From the NCBI GenBank assembly GCA_902766525.1, contig CACXDX010000078.1:1-8251 (forward strand): 8,251 nucleotides of DNA, read 5' to 3'. This document shows positions 1 to 6,988 of the stretch, one piece after another (the first letter of the stretch is position 1; every line of letters begins with the position of its first letter). The notes beneath the pieces were generated by a model that saw only the letters and a list, made by a program, of their open reading frames with translations, was not told where the DNA came from and searched no databases. Position numbers and translations under genes: made by a program. Source of the stretch: an uncultured Bacillota bacterium (GTDB lineage: Bacteria; Bacillota; Dehalobacteriia; UBA7702).

Positions 1-687
1 GAGTTCGCCGTAGGCCGATTGGATCTGAGCACGGGCGGAATTCAGCATGCGGCGGGCTTTGGCAATATCACCGTTGATGGAGGCGGCAATGGCCTCGTTG
101 ATATCATCGATCAGTTCATCATCAATGACGACGTTGATCCTGTTTTCTCCCATACCGAGAGCGGAAACGGAAGCGACGCCCTCGATCGCCTCGGCTTTGG
201 GCAGAACCGTCTTGTCGATAAAGGTCGAAAGTTCCTCATCCTCCATGCCGTCCACGTCCACAGAGGCAATGACGATCGGCAGCATATTGGGATTCAGCTG
301 CAGGATCATCGGCGAGGAAATGTTGTCGTCGTCCCAAAAGCTCTCCACAAGATCGATCTTTTCCCGCATCTCATCGGCGGCGGCGTTCATATCCGTATCC
401 TGATTGAATTCCATCATCACCAGAGAGCTGTTCTCCGATGAGATCGAAACGATATTTTTCATATTCGCCACCGTGGCCAAAGACTGCTCCAGCGGTTTGG
501 TGACTACCGTTTCCACCTCTTCGGGACTGGCGCCGGTATAGCCTGTGGTAACAACGGCATAGGGAAGATTGATGCTGGGCAGCAGATCCACCTGCATACC
601 CAAATAAGCCACCACACCGAGAATCAGCACGATAATAATGGCCACGATCACCGTATAGGGGCGTTTTACACTGAATTTGGAAAGCAT
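1..687 (-). CDS. RND-family (AcrB/HAE1-type) efflux transporter permease, N-terminal part
   Basis: This is a proton-driven inner-membrane efflux pump of the RND superfamily, cut by the left edge after 229 codons of an expected ~1000 or more. The start ATG at 687 has AGGAG (696-700) 8 nt upstream. The N-terminus shows the family layout. A short cytoplasmic MLSKFSVKRP precedes a hydrophobic first membrane helix (about residues 11-29). Then come the DLLPSINLPY and YTGASPEEVE motifs (residues 34-59) and the VTKPLEQSL segment of the first porter subdomain. Residues 83-165 match the porter region, including a NPNMLP motif. From about residue 190 the protein becomes strongly helical and charged/Ala-rich, where classical AcrB goes straight on through its porter domain; this looks like the start of a coiled-coil insertion as in clostridial-type homologues. 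The gene has its own promoter and lies downstream of the operon terminator. The transported substrate cannot be inferred. Confidence 0.92.
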   Translation of the reverse strand, partial: MLSKFSVKRPYTVIVAIIIVLILGVVAYLGMQVDLLPSINLPYAVVTTGYTGASPEEVETVVTKPLEQSLATVANMKNIVSISSENSSLVMMEFNQDTDMNAAADEMREKIDLVESFWDDDNISSPMILQLNPNMLPIVIASVDVDGMEDEELSTFIDKTVLPKAEAIEGVASVSALGMGENRINVVIDDELIDDINEAIAASINGDIAKARRMLNSARAQIQSAYGEL

Positions 688-696
688 TCGCACAGC

Positions 697-716
697 TCCT
701 TTATATATAAAAAGGA
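697..716 (-). promoter_or_regulatory. Possible hairpin covering the Shine-Dalgarno site of the RND gene
   Basis: In the short 5' leader of the RND gene, six bases at 711-716 are complementary to 697-702 across an 8-nt AT-only loop. One arm contains most of the AGGAG ribosome-binding site. A 12-bp perfect palindrome, TTTATATATAAA, lies at 700-711 within it. Pairing would hide the ribosome-binding site, but the stem is AT-rich and weak. It could equally be a DNA operator or chance in an AT-rich leader. Confidence 0.25.
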
Positions 717-737
717 CTATAAATTAAATTCTACAGA

Positions 738-767
738 GTCAGTTTATCATTGATCGAGGAAACTGTC
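738..767. promoter_or_regulatory. Candidate operator dyad overlapping the RND promoter
   Basis: An inverted repeat of CAGTTT (740-745) and AAACTG (760-765) extends to 7 of 8 matched positions (738-745 against 760-767). The arm centres are about 20 bp apart, roughly two DNA turns. One arm covers the -10 and the other abuts the -35, a position suited to a dimeric repressor. RND pump genes are often controlled by TetR- or MarR-type repressors, but no regulator gene is seen here, so the assignment is inference. Confidence 0.3.
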
Positions 768-769
768 AA
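741..769 (-). promoter_or_regulatory. Sigma-70/sigma-A-type promoter for the RND efflux gene
   Basis: On the minus strand there is a perfect -35 TTGACA (764-769), a 17-bp spacer (747-763) and a -10 TAAACT (741-746, four of six consensus positions). The expected transcription start is near 733-734, which leaves a leader of about 46 nt before the ATG at 687. The promoter lies between the upstream operon's terminator and the RND start codon, which is where an independent promoter would be expected. This rests on motif match and spacing only. Confidence 0.75.
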
Positions 770-814
770 CGCCATTCCTTTTTGCGATAAAACAAATCAC
801 AGAGGCATTTCCCC

Positions 815-847
815 AAAAAAAATTCAGCGGAGAACCACTCCGCTGAA
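815..847 (-). terminator. Rho-independent terminator of the tetrapyrrole operon
   Basis: A perfect 10-bp inverted repeat (823-832 with 838-847) encloses a 5-nt loop. On the minus strand it is followed directly by eight T residues (815-822). It starts 17 nt after the cbiF stop codon. There is no T-run on the plus-strand side, so it works only for minus-strand transcription. It ends the hemA-to-cbiF operon and insulates the RND gene. Confidence 0.93.
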
Positions 848-864
848 AGATAAACAACCGATTT

Positions 865-1626
865 TTAATCAATCGCGTCACGGTAGCCGTGACTGAAATG
901 ACTGTCGTACAGTTTGGAAAGAGCATACTCATCACCTAAAAAGCGCCCGACGGTGATCAGGGCCGTGCGGCCGATACCCGCGGCGTGAACCTTTTCGGCG
1001 ATATCCGCCAAAGTGCCGACCACTTTCTTTTCTTCGGGCCAGGAAGCTTTATATACCACGGCGCAGGGCGTATCTTCGCTGTATCCTTCCAAAAGCCGTT
1101 CCACGACTTCTTCGATCATATGCACACTCAAAAAGATGATCATCGTCGCGTTGATCTTGGCCAGACTGCGAATGTCTTCCCGCTCCGGCACGGGGGTGCG
1201 CCCCTCCATGCGGGTAAGGATAACGGTCTGGCTGACTTCGGGCAGAACGTATTCCTTTTTCAGCGCGGCGGCGGCGGCACAGAAGGAGCTGACCCCGGGA
1301 ATAACGGTATAGTCAAAGCCCAATGCGTCGAAGCGGTCCATCTGTTCGCGAATGGCGCCGTAAATCGAGGGATCGCCGGTATGGAGACGAACGATCTTTT
1401 TCCCCTGCGGATAACGGTCTTTGATGACTTCGATCACCTGATCGAGATTCATGCCGGCGCTGTCGAAAATCTCAGCGTCTTTTTTGCAATAATCCAGCAG
1501 CGCGGGATTGACGAGAGAACCGGCGTAGATCACAACGTCCGCTTCTTTTAAAGCGTTCATCCCTTTCACGGTGATCAGCTCCGGATCTCCGGCACCGGCG
1601 CCGACGATTTTAATGATATTTTCCAT
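865..1626 (-). CDS. cbiF: Cobalt-precorrin-4 (precorrin-4) C11-methyltransferase
   Basis: This 253-residue cytoplasmic enzyme adds a SAM-derived methyl group to C11 of the corrin precursor in cobalamin synthesis. It belongs to the tetrapyrrole methylase family. The N-terminal glycine loop VGAGAGDPELIT is at residues 8-19, LHTGDPSIYG at 81-90 and VIPGVSSF at 108-115. The CobM/CbiF signature PEVSQTVILTR is at 129-139, followed by GRTPVPE; this signature separates it from the other methylases of the pathway. Length is normal. The ATG at 1626 lies 2 nt past the cbiL stop. Its AAAGGGG site (1638-1644) is 11 nt upstream, which is weak and rather far, so translation probably depends on coupling to cbiL. 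A longer open frame reaching to 1794 lies inside cbiL and lacks family similarity in its extra 56 residues, so it was not used. It is the last gene of the operon. Context favours the anaerobic, cobalt-early pathway, but the sequence alone does not exclude CobM. Confidence 0.93.
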   Translation of the reverse strand: MENIIKIVGAGAGDPELITVKGMNALKEADVVIYAGSLVNPALLDYCKKDAEIFDSAGMNLDQVIEVIKDRYPQGKKIVRLHTGDPSIYGAIREQMDRFDALGFDYTVIPGVSSFCAAAAALKKEYVLPEVSQTVILTRMEGRTPVPEREDIRSLAKINATMIIFLSVHMIEEVVERLLEGYSEDTPCAVVYKASWPEEKKVVGTLADIAEKVHAAGIGRTALITVGRFLGDEYALSKLYDSHFSHGYRDAID

Positions 1627-1628
1627 TT

Positions 1629-2327
1629 TTATTTTTGCCCCTTTCTGATGATGGCCGTGAGGAAATAACTGAGTTCCCCGGGCATTTCCCGGATATCGCG
1701 ATAGACGCGCTCTCTCTCCATCGAACAGCATTCCACCGCCTGCGTCGCGTCGGTAAGATCCATTTCTTTGAGGAGGGCGGCGATGTCGCTCCACTTGCCG
1801 GCGCCTTTCATCAATACCGTGTTGTCATGGCCGGCGATGGTTTCCCGCAGCATTTCCAAATCGTTGGTAGCGGCGGTGATCGCCAGACTTTCCTTCCAGT
1901 CGGAAAGACCGCAGCCGAGGACGGCCGCCGTCGCCGAAGGAGCATTGACGCCGGGAACGATCTCCCAGGGATAGCCCGCTTCCTTCAACGGTCTGAATAC
2001 ATACATAAAAGTACTGAAAAGCGAAGGATCGCCCAACGTGATAAAAGCAACGTTTTTACCCTGATCCAAGAGCGCTCTGATTTCCCGCGTGCCCTTTTCC
2101 CAGGCTTCAAGAAGTTTTTGACGATCCTTTGTCATCGGCAGGATCAGCTCCAAAAGCTCCTTTCCCCGAATGTAGGGAGCGACGATATTCAACGCGGTGC
2201 TGTCTTTTTCTCCCTTTGTCTTGGGCGTGGCAATGATGTCACATTCTTCCAAAATCCGTTTGCCCTTCAGCGTCAGCAACTCCGGATCCCCGGGGCCGAC
2301 GCCGATGCCGTAAAATGTTCCTGTCAT
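1629..2327 (-). CDS. cbiL: Cobalt-factor II (precorrin-2) C20-methyltransferase
   Basis: This 232-residue SAM-dependent methyltransferase makes the C20 methylation that takes (cobalt-)precorrin-2 or factor II into the corrin branch. It has the tetrapyrrole methylase fold. The glycine loop IGVGPGDPELLTLK is at residues 8-21, the CbiL/CobI-type IIATPKTKG at 31-39, ITLGDPSLFSTFMYV at 96-110, and EIVPGVNAPSATAA at 122-135. The ATPK and STF segments are typical of C20 enzymes and set it apart from CbiF and CobA. Length matches the family. The start at 2327 is fixed by GAGGAGA (2333-2339) at 5-nt spacing. It follows hemL by 13 nt and precedes cbiF by 2 nt. Cobalt versus metal-free substrate is inferred from the anaerobe-like context. 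It commits precorrin-2 carbon to cobalamin rather than siroheme. Confidence 0.92.
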   Translation of the reverse strand: MTGTFYGIGVGPGDPELLTLKGKRILEECDIIATPKTKGEKDSTALNIVAPYIRGKELLELILPMTKDRQKLLEAWEKGTREIRALLDQGKNVAFITLGDPSLFSTFMYVFRPLKEAGYPWEIVPGVNAPSATAAVLGCGLSDWKESLAITAATNDLEMLRETIAGHDNTVLMKGAGKWSDIAALLKEMDLTDATQAVECCSMERERVYRDIREMPGELSYFLTAIIRKGQK

Positions 2328-2340
2328 GTTCTTCTCCTCA

Positions 2341-3633
2341 TTATTTCAAGCGGCTGAATACCTTTTCCACCGCCGTAATCGTCTTTTCCAATACTTCCCG
2401 GTCATGAGCGGCCGAGGGGAACCAGGCTTCAAACTGAGACGGAGCCAAAAGCACGCCTTCTTTGATCATACCTTCAAAGAAACGCTTGTAGAGCTCGCAA
2501 TCGCAATTCATCACATCGCGATAGGAATGAACCGGTTTATCATTGAAGAACAGGCAGAACATTCCCTTGATGCGGGAAGTTACCGCAGGGATATCATATT
2601 TCGCGCAGAGCGACGTGATATTTTCATCAAGATACAGAGCGGCCTGTTCCAATTTTTCATAGACCGAGGGATCATCCCGCAATAACTTCAAATTCGCGAT
2701 ACCGGCAGCCATGGCCAGGGGATTCCCGGAAAGGGTGCCGCCCTGATAGACCGGGCCCAAAGGAGCCACCATCTTCATGATCTCATCCCGGCCGCCGTAG
2801 GCGCCGACGGGAAGACCGCCGCCGATGATCTTGCCGAAACAAACCATATCGGGAACGATATCGTAAAGGCCTGCCGCGGAATGATAACCGACACGGAAAC
2901 CGGTGATCACCTCATCGAAAATGAGAATGATATCATCGGCGGCAGTCAGTTCACGCACACCGGCCAGATAGCCTTCGTCAGGCGGTAAAACACCCATGTT
3001 CCCGGCGACGGGTTCAATGATCACACAGGCGATCTCACCTTTGTTGGCTTCGATCATGGTTTTTAAAGCGTCGAGATCGTTGTAGGGACAGACCAAAGTC
3101 TTTTCGATCAATTCCCTGACGATCCCCTTGCTGGTAGGCACGTTTTGAGTCAGCAGACCGCTGCCGCTCTTCACCAGCAAGCTGTCGCTGTGACCGTGAT
3201 AACAGCCTTCGAATTTCAAAATCTTATCCCTTCCGGTAAAACCTCTGGCGGCACGGATCGCGCTCATGGTGGCTTCGGTACCGGAATTGACCATACGGAT
3301 TTTATCACAGCCGGGATAGGCATCGATGATCAGTTCCGCCAGTTCCACTTCGGAAGGGGTGGTAAAACCATAAGTCGTACCTTTGGCCAGCGCCGCGGCA
3401 ACACCGGTCAACAGATGTTCCGGCGCATGACCGAAAATCAGGGGGCCGTAGGAACAAACGTAATCGATATATTTTTCACCGCTCATATCGGTCACATAAG
3501 CGCCTTTGGCTTCGGTAACGATCACCGGATCGCAATCGACATCGCCGAAAGCCCGCACAGGGCTGTTGACGCCGCCGACCATGATCTCACGGCTTCTCTT
3601 CAGCAGCTGCTGTTTTTCTTCCGCTCTCGTCAT
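2341..3633 (-). CDS. hemL: Glutamate-1-semialdehyde 2,1-aminomutase
   Basis: This 430-residue PLP enzyme of aminotransferase class III converts glutamate-1-semialdehyde to 5-aminolevulinate, the second step of the C5 pathway after HemA. Visible family motifs are GGVNSPVRAFG (20-30), NSGTEATMSAIRAAR (116-130), FEGCYHGHSD (141-150), the IIEPVAGNMG segment (205-214), and FDEVITGFR (239-247), which contains the cofactor aspartate. CFGKIIGGGLPVGAYGG (265-281) holds the Schiff-base lysine K268. YQGGTLSGNPLAMAAG (296-311) follows. It is full length with no missing catalytic residue. The start at 3633 has a very strong GAGGAGG site (3641-3647) at 7-nt spacing, inside the 3' end of hemB; the hemB stop is 2 nt before the ATG. 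Its product feeds HemB, encoded just upstream. Confidence 0.97.
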   Translation of the reverse strand: MTRAEEKQQLLKRSREIMVGGVNSPVRAFGDVDCDPVIVTEAKGAYVTDMSGEKYIDYVCSYGPLIFGHAPEHLLTGVAAALAKGTTYGFTTPSEVELAELIIDAYPGCDKIRMVNSGTEATMSAIRAARGFTGRDKILKFEGCYHGHSDSLLVKSGSGLLTQNVPTSKGIVRELIEKTLVCPYNDLDALKTMIEANKGEIACVIIEPVAGNMGVLPPDEGYLAGVRELTAADDIILIFDEVITGFRVGYHSAAGLYDIVPDMVCFGKIIGGGLPVGAYGGRDEIMKMVAPLGPVYQGGTLSGNPLAMAAGIANLKLLRDDPSVYEKLEQAALYLDENITSLCAKYDIPAVTSRIKGMFCLFFNDKPVHSYRDVMNCDCELYKRFFEGMIKEGVLLAPSQFEAWFPSAAHDREVLEKTITAVEKVFSRLK

Positions 3634-3635
3634 TT

Positions 3636-4610
3636 TCAGGCCTCCTCAATAAAACGAGCCAGATCTTTGGCAAAGTAAGTTAAAATCACGTCGCTGCCGG
3701 CACGCTTGATGGCGATATGACTTTCGTAAATCACTTCTTCCCGCATGAGTCCGGCATCGACGGCGTTTTTCAGCATCGTATATTCGCCGCTGACACAATA
3801 AGCGGCTATCGGTTTATCGGTACATTCCCGCACCTTGGCAATGACGTCGAGATATGCCAGAGCAGGTTTGACCATGATGATATCGGCACCTTCCCCGTCA
3901 TCGAGTTTCGCCTCGCGGATCGCTTCGCGCACATTATGATAATCCATCTGATAGCCCTTGCGGTCGCCTTTCCCCGGAGCGGAGGAAGCCGCTTCACGGA
4001 AGGGGCCGTAATAGGAAGAAGCATATTTCGCCGAATAAGCCATGATCGGGATCTTGACGTGGTTGTTTTCTTCCAGGATCCGGCGGATGGCGGCGACGCG
4101 GCCGTCCATCATATCCGAAGGAGCAACCATATCGGCGCCGGCTTCCACATGGCTCAATGCCGTTTTGGCCAAAATATCCAAGGTTTTATCGTTGTTGACG
4201 TAGCCGTCAGCATCGAGACAGCCGCAATGACCGTGATCCGTATATTCACAGAGGCAGACATCGGTGGTGATAAAGATATCGGTTTTTTCTTTCAGCTCGG
4301 CAACGGCCCGCTGAACGATGCCGTCGGCGGCAAAGGCCGGCGAACCGATGGCGTCACACGCTTCGGGATAGGGAATGCCGAAAAGCATCACATGATTGAC
4401 GCCGCAGCTTTTGACTTCCTTCACCGCTTCGACCAAAGTATCCACGGAATAGCGAAACTGACCCGGCATGGCATGGATGGGTTCTTTAACCCCCTTGCCT
4501 TCGGTGACAAACATCGGATAAATCAATTCTTTACTGTTTATTCTCGTCTCTCTGATCAGAGAGCGAATTTCTTCCGTCGTGCGCAGACGGCGCGGTCTTT
4601 CAATCATCAT
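3636..4610 (-). CDS. hemB: Porphobilinogen synthase (5-aminolevulinate dehydratase)
   Basis: This 324-residue cytoplasmic enzyme condenses two 5-aminolevulinate molecules to porphobilinogen. The zinc-type cysteine cluster is seen as DVCLCEYTDHGHCG (117-130), with C119, C121 and C129, so this is a zinc enzyme and not the aspartate-rich magnesium-only type. The two active-site lysines are K195, in YSAKYASSYYGPFREA (192-207), and K248, in IIMVKPALAYLD (244-255). Length and termini are normal. The coding start overlaps the end of cobA-hemD by 11 nt. Two adjacent ATGs exist at 4610 and 4607. AAAGGAG (4623-4629) is 12 nt before the first, already long, so the upstream ATG is preferred. Translation is probably coupled to cobA-hemD. 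Confidence 0.97.
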   Translation of the reverse strand: MMIERPRRLRTTEEIRSLIRETRINSKELIYPMFVTEGKGVKEPIHAMPGQFRYSVDTLVEAVKEVKSCGVNHVMLFGIPYPEACDAIGSPAFAADGIVQRAVAELKEKTDIFITTDVCLCEYTDHGHCGCLDADGYVNNDKTLDILAKTALSHVEAGADMVAPSDMMDGRVAAIRRILEENNHVKIPIMAYSAKYASSYYGPFREAASSAPGKGDRKGYQMDYHNVREAIREAKLDDGEGADIIMVKPALAYLDVIAKVRECTDKPIAAYCVSGEYTMLKNAVDAGLMREEVIYESHIAIKRAGSDVILTYFAKDLARFIEEA

Positions 4611-6105
4611 TGCTTTCGCTTTCTCCTTTCATTGCTTCAATAACCCCTTCAAGACTGTGGTCAGCGGCTCTTAGATCCGGAGTAATGCCCAGTTTCAACA
4701 TTTTCTTTTCGGTGATGGGCCCGATGGCGACCGTTTTGACCTTTTTCAGGCACTCGATATCGCCGTTTAAAGCCCTGACCAGACCTTCCACCGTGGAAGC
4801 GCTGGTAAAGGGGACATAATCGATTTCATCGTTTGCCAGCAAAGCACGAAGATGACTTTCATTTTCCGTGCGGATTCTGGTATCGTATATTTTGATATCA
4901 TCAACGGGACAGATCTCTTCAAGGATATCAATCAAACGATTATTGGCAATGGCCGAACGGGGGACCATGACACGGTCTTCGGCACCGAGCAGCGGTTTGA
5001 GACCTTCGGCCAGCGCGTCACTGACTTGTTTTTCCGGAATAAAATCGGGTTTGAAGCCGATTTCGGAGAGAATTTCACCGGTGGCTTTGCCGATAACGGC
5101 AAAGCGGACATGACCGAGAGCACGCAGATCACCGCCGCTCTTGCGATACAATTCAAAGAAGGATTTGACACCGTTGGGGGAAGTAAAGACGATCCAGGAA
5201 TAATCGGCAACGCCCTTGACGGCGGCCAGCAGTTCCGGAGAGGCCTCCCGCTGTTCGATCTCAATGATCGGGCAAACCACCGGATCAAAATCGGCCTGAA
5301 TCAGCTTCTTGGCGAAAATATCACTTTGACGGGCGTCCCTCAAAATCAAAACGCTCTTTTTACCCCGGTTTTCAAAGAAATTCAGATATTCCCGACAGCG
5401 AACCACATCCCCGACGAGAGAGATCGCCGGCGGTTTCAGCTGTTGCTCTTCCACAACTTTTTCAATATCGGCAAGGGTGCCCACCGCGGTTTTCTGCCGC
5501 CGCGTCGTCGCGCTGCTGATCACCGCCACCGGCGTGGAAGCATCTTTGCCCGCGCCGATGAGGCCTTTGGTGATATAGGAAAGATTTCCGAATCCCATCA
5601 AAAATACAAGCGTACCTTCAAGCGATGCGATGTTTTCAAAATTCAAACCCCGTACTTCATCTTTAAAATTGCCGGTAAACACATGGAAAGAAGAAGCCCA
5701 ATCGCGATGGGTCACCGGTATCCCGGCATAGCAGGGGCCGGCAATGGAAGAAGTGATGCCGGGAACGACTTCCACATCGATGCCGCGTTCAACGAGATAA
5801 ATTCCTTCTTCGCCGCCGCGGCCGAAAACATAGGGATCGCCGCCCTTCAAACGTACAACGTTTTTTCCTTCAAGCGCTTTTTGATAAAGCGTCTCATTGA
5901 TCCGATCCTGGGGCATGGCATGATTTGCCGCCTGTTTGCCGACGTAAATCTTTTCACAGTGAGCCGGCGTACGGTAAATAAGATTCTCATTGATCAGACG
6001 GTCATAGACAAGAACTTCGGCGGTTTCAATGAGCTGCATCCCTTTTAATGTGATCAATCCGTAATCACCGGGGCCCGCTCCGATCAGATATACTTTACCT
6101 TTCAT
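4600..6105 (-). CDS. cobA-hemD: Bifunctional uroporphyrinogen-III C-methyltransferase / uroporphyrinogen-III synthase
   Basis: A 501-residue fusion of two consecutive enzymes. Residues 1 to about 245 are the SAM-dependent CobA/SUMT domain, which methylates uroporphyrinogen III at C2 and C7 to precorrin-2. It has GAGPGDYGLITLKG (9-22), VYDRL (33-37), VVRLKGGDPYVFGRGGEE (83-100), VPGITSS (114-120) and GIPVTHRD (128-135). Residues about 250-495 are the HemD domain, which closes and inverts ring D of hydroxymethylbilane. It shows FTSPNGVKSFF (307-317), AVIGKATGEIL (336-346), FTSASTVEGL (433-442) and AIGPITEKKMLKLG (460-473). HemD is poorly conserved, but these motifs are clear. The start at 6105 has AAGGAG (6116-6121) 10 nt upstream and overlaps hemC by 11 nt. 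The fusion puts both activities on uroporphyrinogen III in one chain, which favours flux to precorrin-2; free uroporphyrinogen III for heme is not excluded. Confidence 0.96.
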   Translation of the reverse strand: MKGKVYLIGAGPGDYGLITLKGMQLIETAEVLVYDRLINENLIYRTPAHCEKIYVGKQAANHAMPQDRINETLYQKALEGKNVVRLKGGDPYVFGRGGEEGIYLVERGIDVEVVPGITSSIAGPCYAGIPVTHRDWASSFHVFTGNFKDEVRGLNFENIASLEGTLVFLMGFGNLSYITKGLIGAGKDASTPVAVISSATTRRQKTAVGTLADIEKVVEEQQLKPPAISLVGDVVRCREYLNFFENRGKKSVLILRDARQSDIFAKKLIQADFDPVVCPIIEIEQREASPELLAAVKGVADYSWIVFTSPNGVKSFFELYRKSGGDLRALGHVRFAVIGKATGEILSEIGFKPDFIPEKQVSDALAEGLKPLLGAEDRVMVPRSAIANNRLIDILEEICPVDDIKIYDTRIRTENESHLRALLANDEIDYVPFTSASTVEGLVRALNGDIECLKKVKTVAIGPITEKKMLKLGITPDLRAADHSLEGVIEAMKGESESNDD

Positions 6106-6988
6106 GTTCGATACACTCCTTAATTTTTAACGCGATTTCTCTGCCCTTCTGAGCTTCCTCTCCGCGCTTTCCCTTCATGGTTTCTTTATACAAAGCTTTT
6201 TCGGTACGGAAAAAGCCGCTGATGCCGAAGGTTTCACCGTCAATCGCGCAATGGCAGCCCATGGGCGCATGGCAGCCGCCTTCACTGTAACGCAGAAAAG
6301 CGCGTTCCGCCTGAGCCTGGCGCTGAGCGGATTCGTCGTTGATGGCCGCAAGCAGATTTTTGGTATTTTCATCATCGGCTCGCGTTTCCAAACCGAGGAT
6401 CCCCTGGGTCGCGGCGGGGATCATTTCATCAACGGAAAAGGAAAATCCCTCAAATTCAAGACCGAGACGATTGAGACCGGCAGCGGCGAGAACGACGCCG
6501 GCATAGCCGGCTTCTTTGGCTTTGCGGATCCGCGTTTCGACATTGCCGCGGATACCGACGATCTCAAGATCGGGACGCATATCTTTCAGCTGGGAGATTC
6601 GCCGCAAACTGCCGGTAGCGACGATTCCTCCCTGAGGGATCTCCGCCACGGACTTCGCGCCGCAAAAAGAAATGAAAACATCCCGCGGATCTTCCCGCTT
6701 CGGCGCATAATATATCTCCAAGCCTTCCGGCTGTTCCGCAGGCATATCCTTAAGGCTGTGAACAGCCAGATCGATTTCGTCGTTCAGCAGCGCTTCCTCG
6801 ATCTCGCGCACAAATAAACCCTTATCCCCGATCTCGTTCAACGGTTTATCCAGGATCAGATCACCTTTCGTTTTGATGATGATGATCTCCGTGGTCAGAT
6901 CCGGATTCGCCTCTTCCAAGGCTTTCGCCGTCTGCCGCGTCTGCGTCAATGCCAATTTACTCCCTCTGGAGCCGATGCGTAAGATCAT
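6095..6988 (-). CDS. hemC: Hydroxymethylbilane synthase (porphobilinogen deaminase)
   Basis: This 297-residue enzyme polymerises four porphobilinogens into hydroxymethylbilane, which the downstream HemD domain cyclises. The protein opens with the conserved ILRIGSRGSKLALTQT (2-17). KGDLILDKPL (41-50) follows, then DLAVHSLKDMP (73-83) with catalytic D81. GSLRRISQL (126-134) and RGNVETRIRKA (147-157) carry the arginines that bind the growing chain. EGGCHAPMG (236-244) holds C239, the attachment site of the dipyrromethane cofactor. The start at 6988 is chosen over an in-frame ATG at 7027 because the family begins at MILRIGSR and AAAGGAGA (6994-7001) sits 5 nt upstream. The first 32 nt overlap the end of the precorrin-2 dehydrogenase gene, and the last 11 nt overlap cobA-hemD. 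Confidence 0.97.
   Translation of the reverse strand: MILRIGSRGSKLALTQTRQTAKALEEANPDLTTEIIIIKTKGDLILDKPLNEIGDKGLFVREIEEALLNDEIDLAVHSLKDMPAEQPEGLEIYYAPKREDPRDVFISFCGAKSVAEIPQGGIVATGSLRRISQLKDMRPDLEIVGIRGNVETRIRKAKEAGYAGVVLAAAGLNRLGLEFEGFSFSVDEMIPAATQGILGLETRADDENTKNLLAAINDESAQRQAQAERAFLRYSEGGCHAPMGCHCAIDGETFGISGFFRTEKALYKETMKGKRGEEAQKGREIALKIKECIEHER

Noticed and set aside
688..864. Small RNA, riboswitch or small gene in the cbiF-RND intergenic region
   Set aside because: Apart from the terminator, promoter, dyad and leader hairpin, I see no conserved riboswitch core and no start codon with a ribosome-binding site.
747..935. 62-codon minus-strand open frame across the operon terminator
   Set aside because: It runs out of frame over the end of cbiF and through the terminator hairpin and RND promoter. 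No ribosome-binding site or similarity supports it.
865..1794. Longer version of cbiF starting at 1794
   Set aside because: The extra 56 residues are translated from the cbiL coding sequence in another frame and do not resemble the methylase family. MENIIKIVGAG at 1626 is the expected N-terminus.
1635..2357. 240-codon plus-strand open frame opposite cbiL
   Set aside because: Mirror-register shadow of cbiL with no independent support.
3717..4643. 308-codon plus-strand open frame opposite hemB
   Set aside because: Mirror-register shadow of hemB. The translation is rich in His/Phe/Arg/Asp, as expected for antisense, and shows no domain.
4852..6048. 398-codon plus-strand open frame opposite cobA-hemD
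   Set aside because: It is in exact mirror register with a clear enzyme gene, has no recognisable domain, and is explained by avoidance of TTA/CTA/TCA codons in the sense gene.
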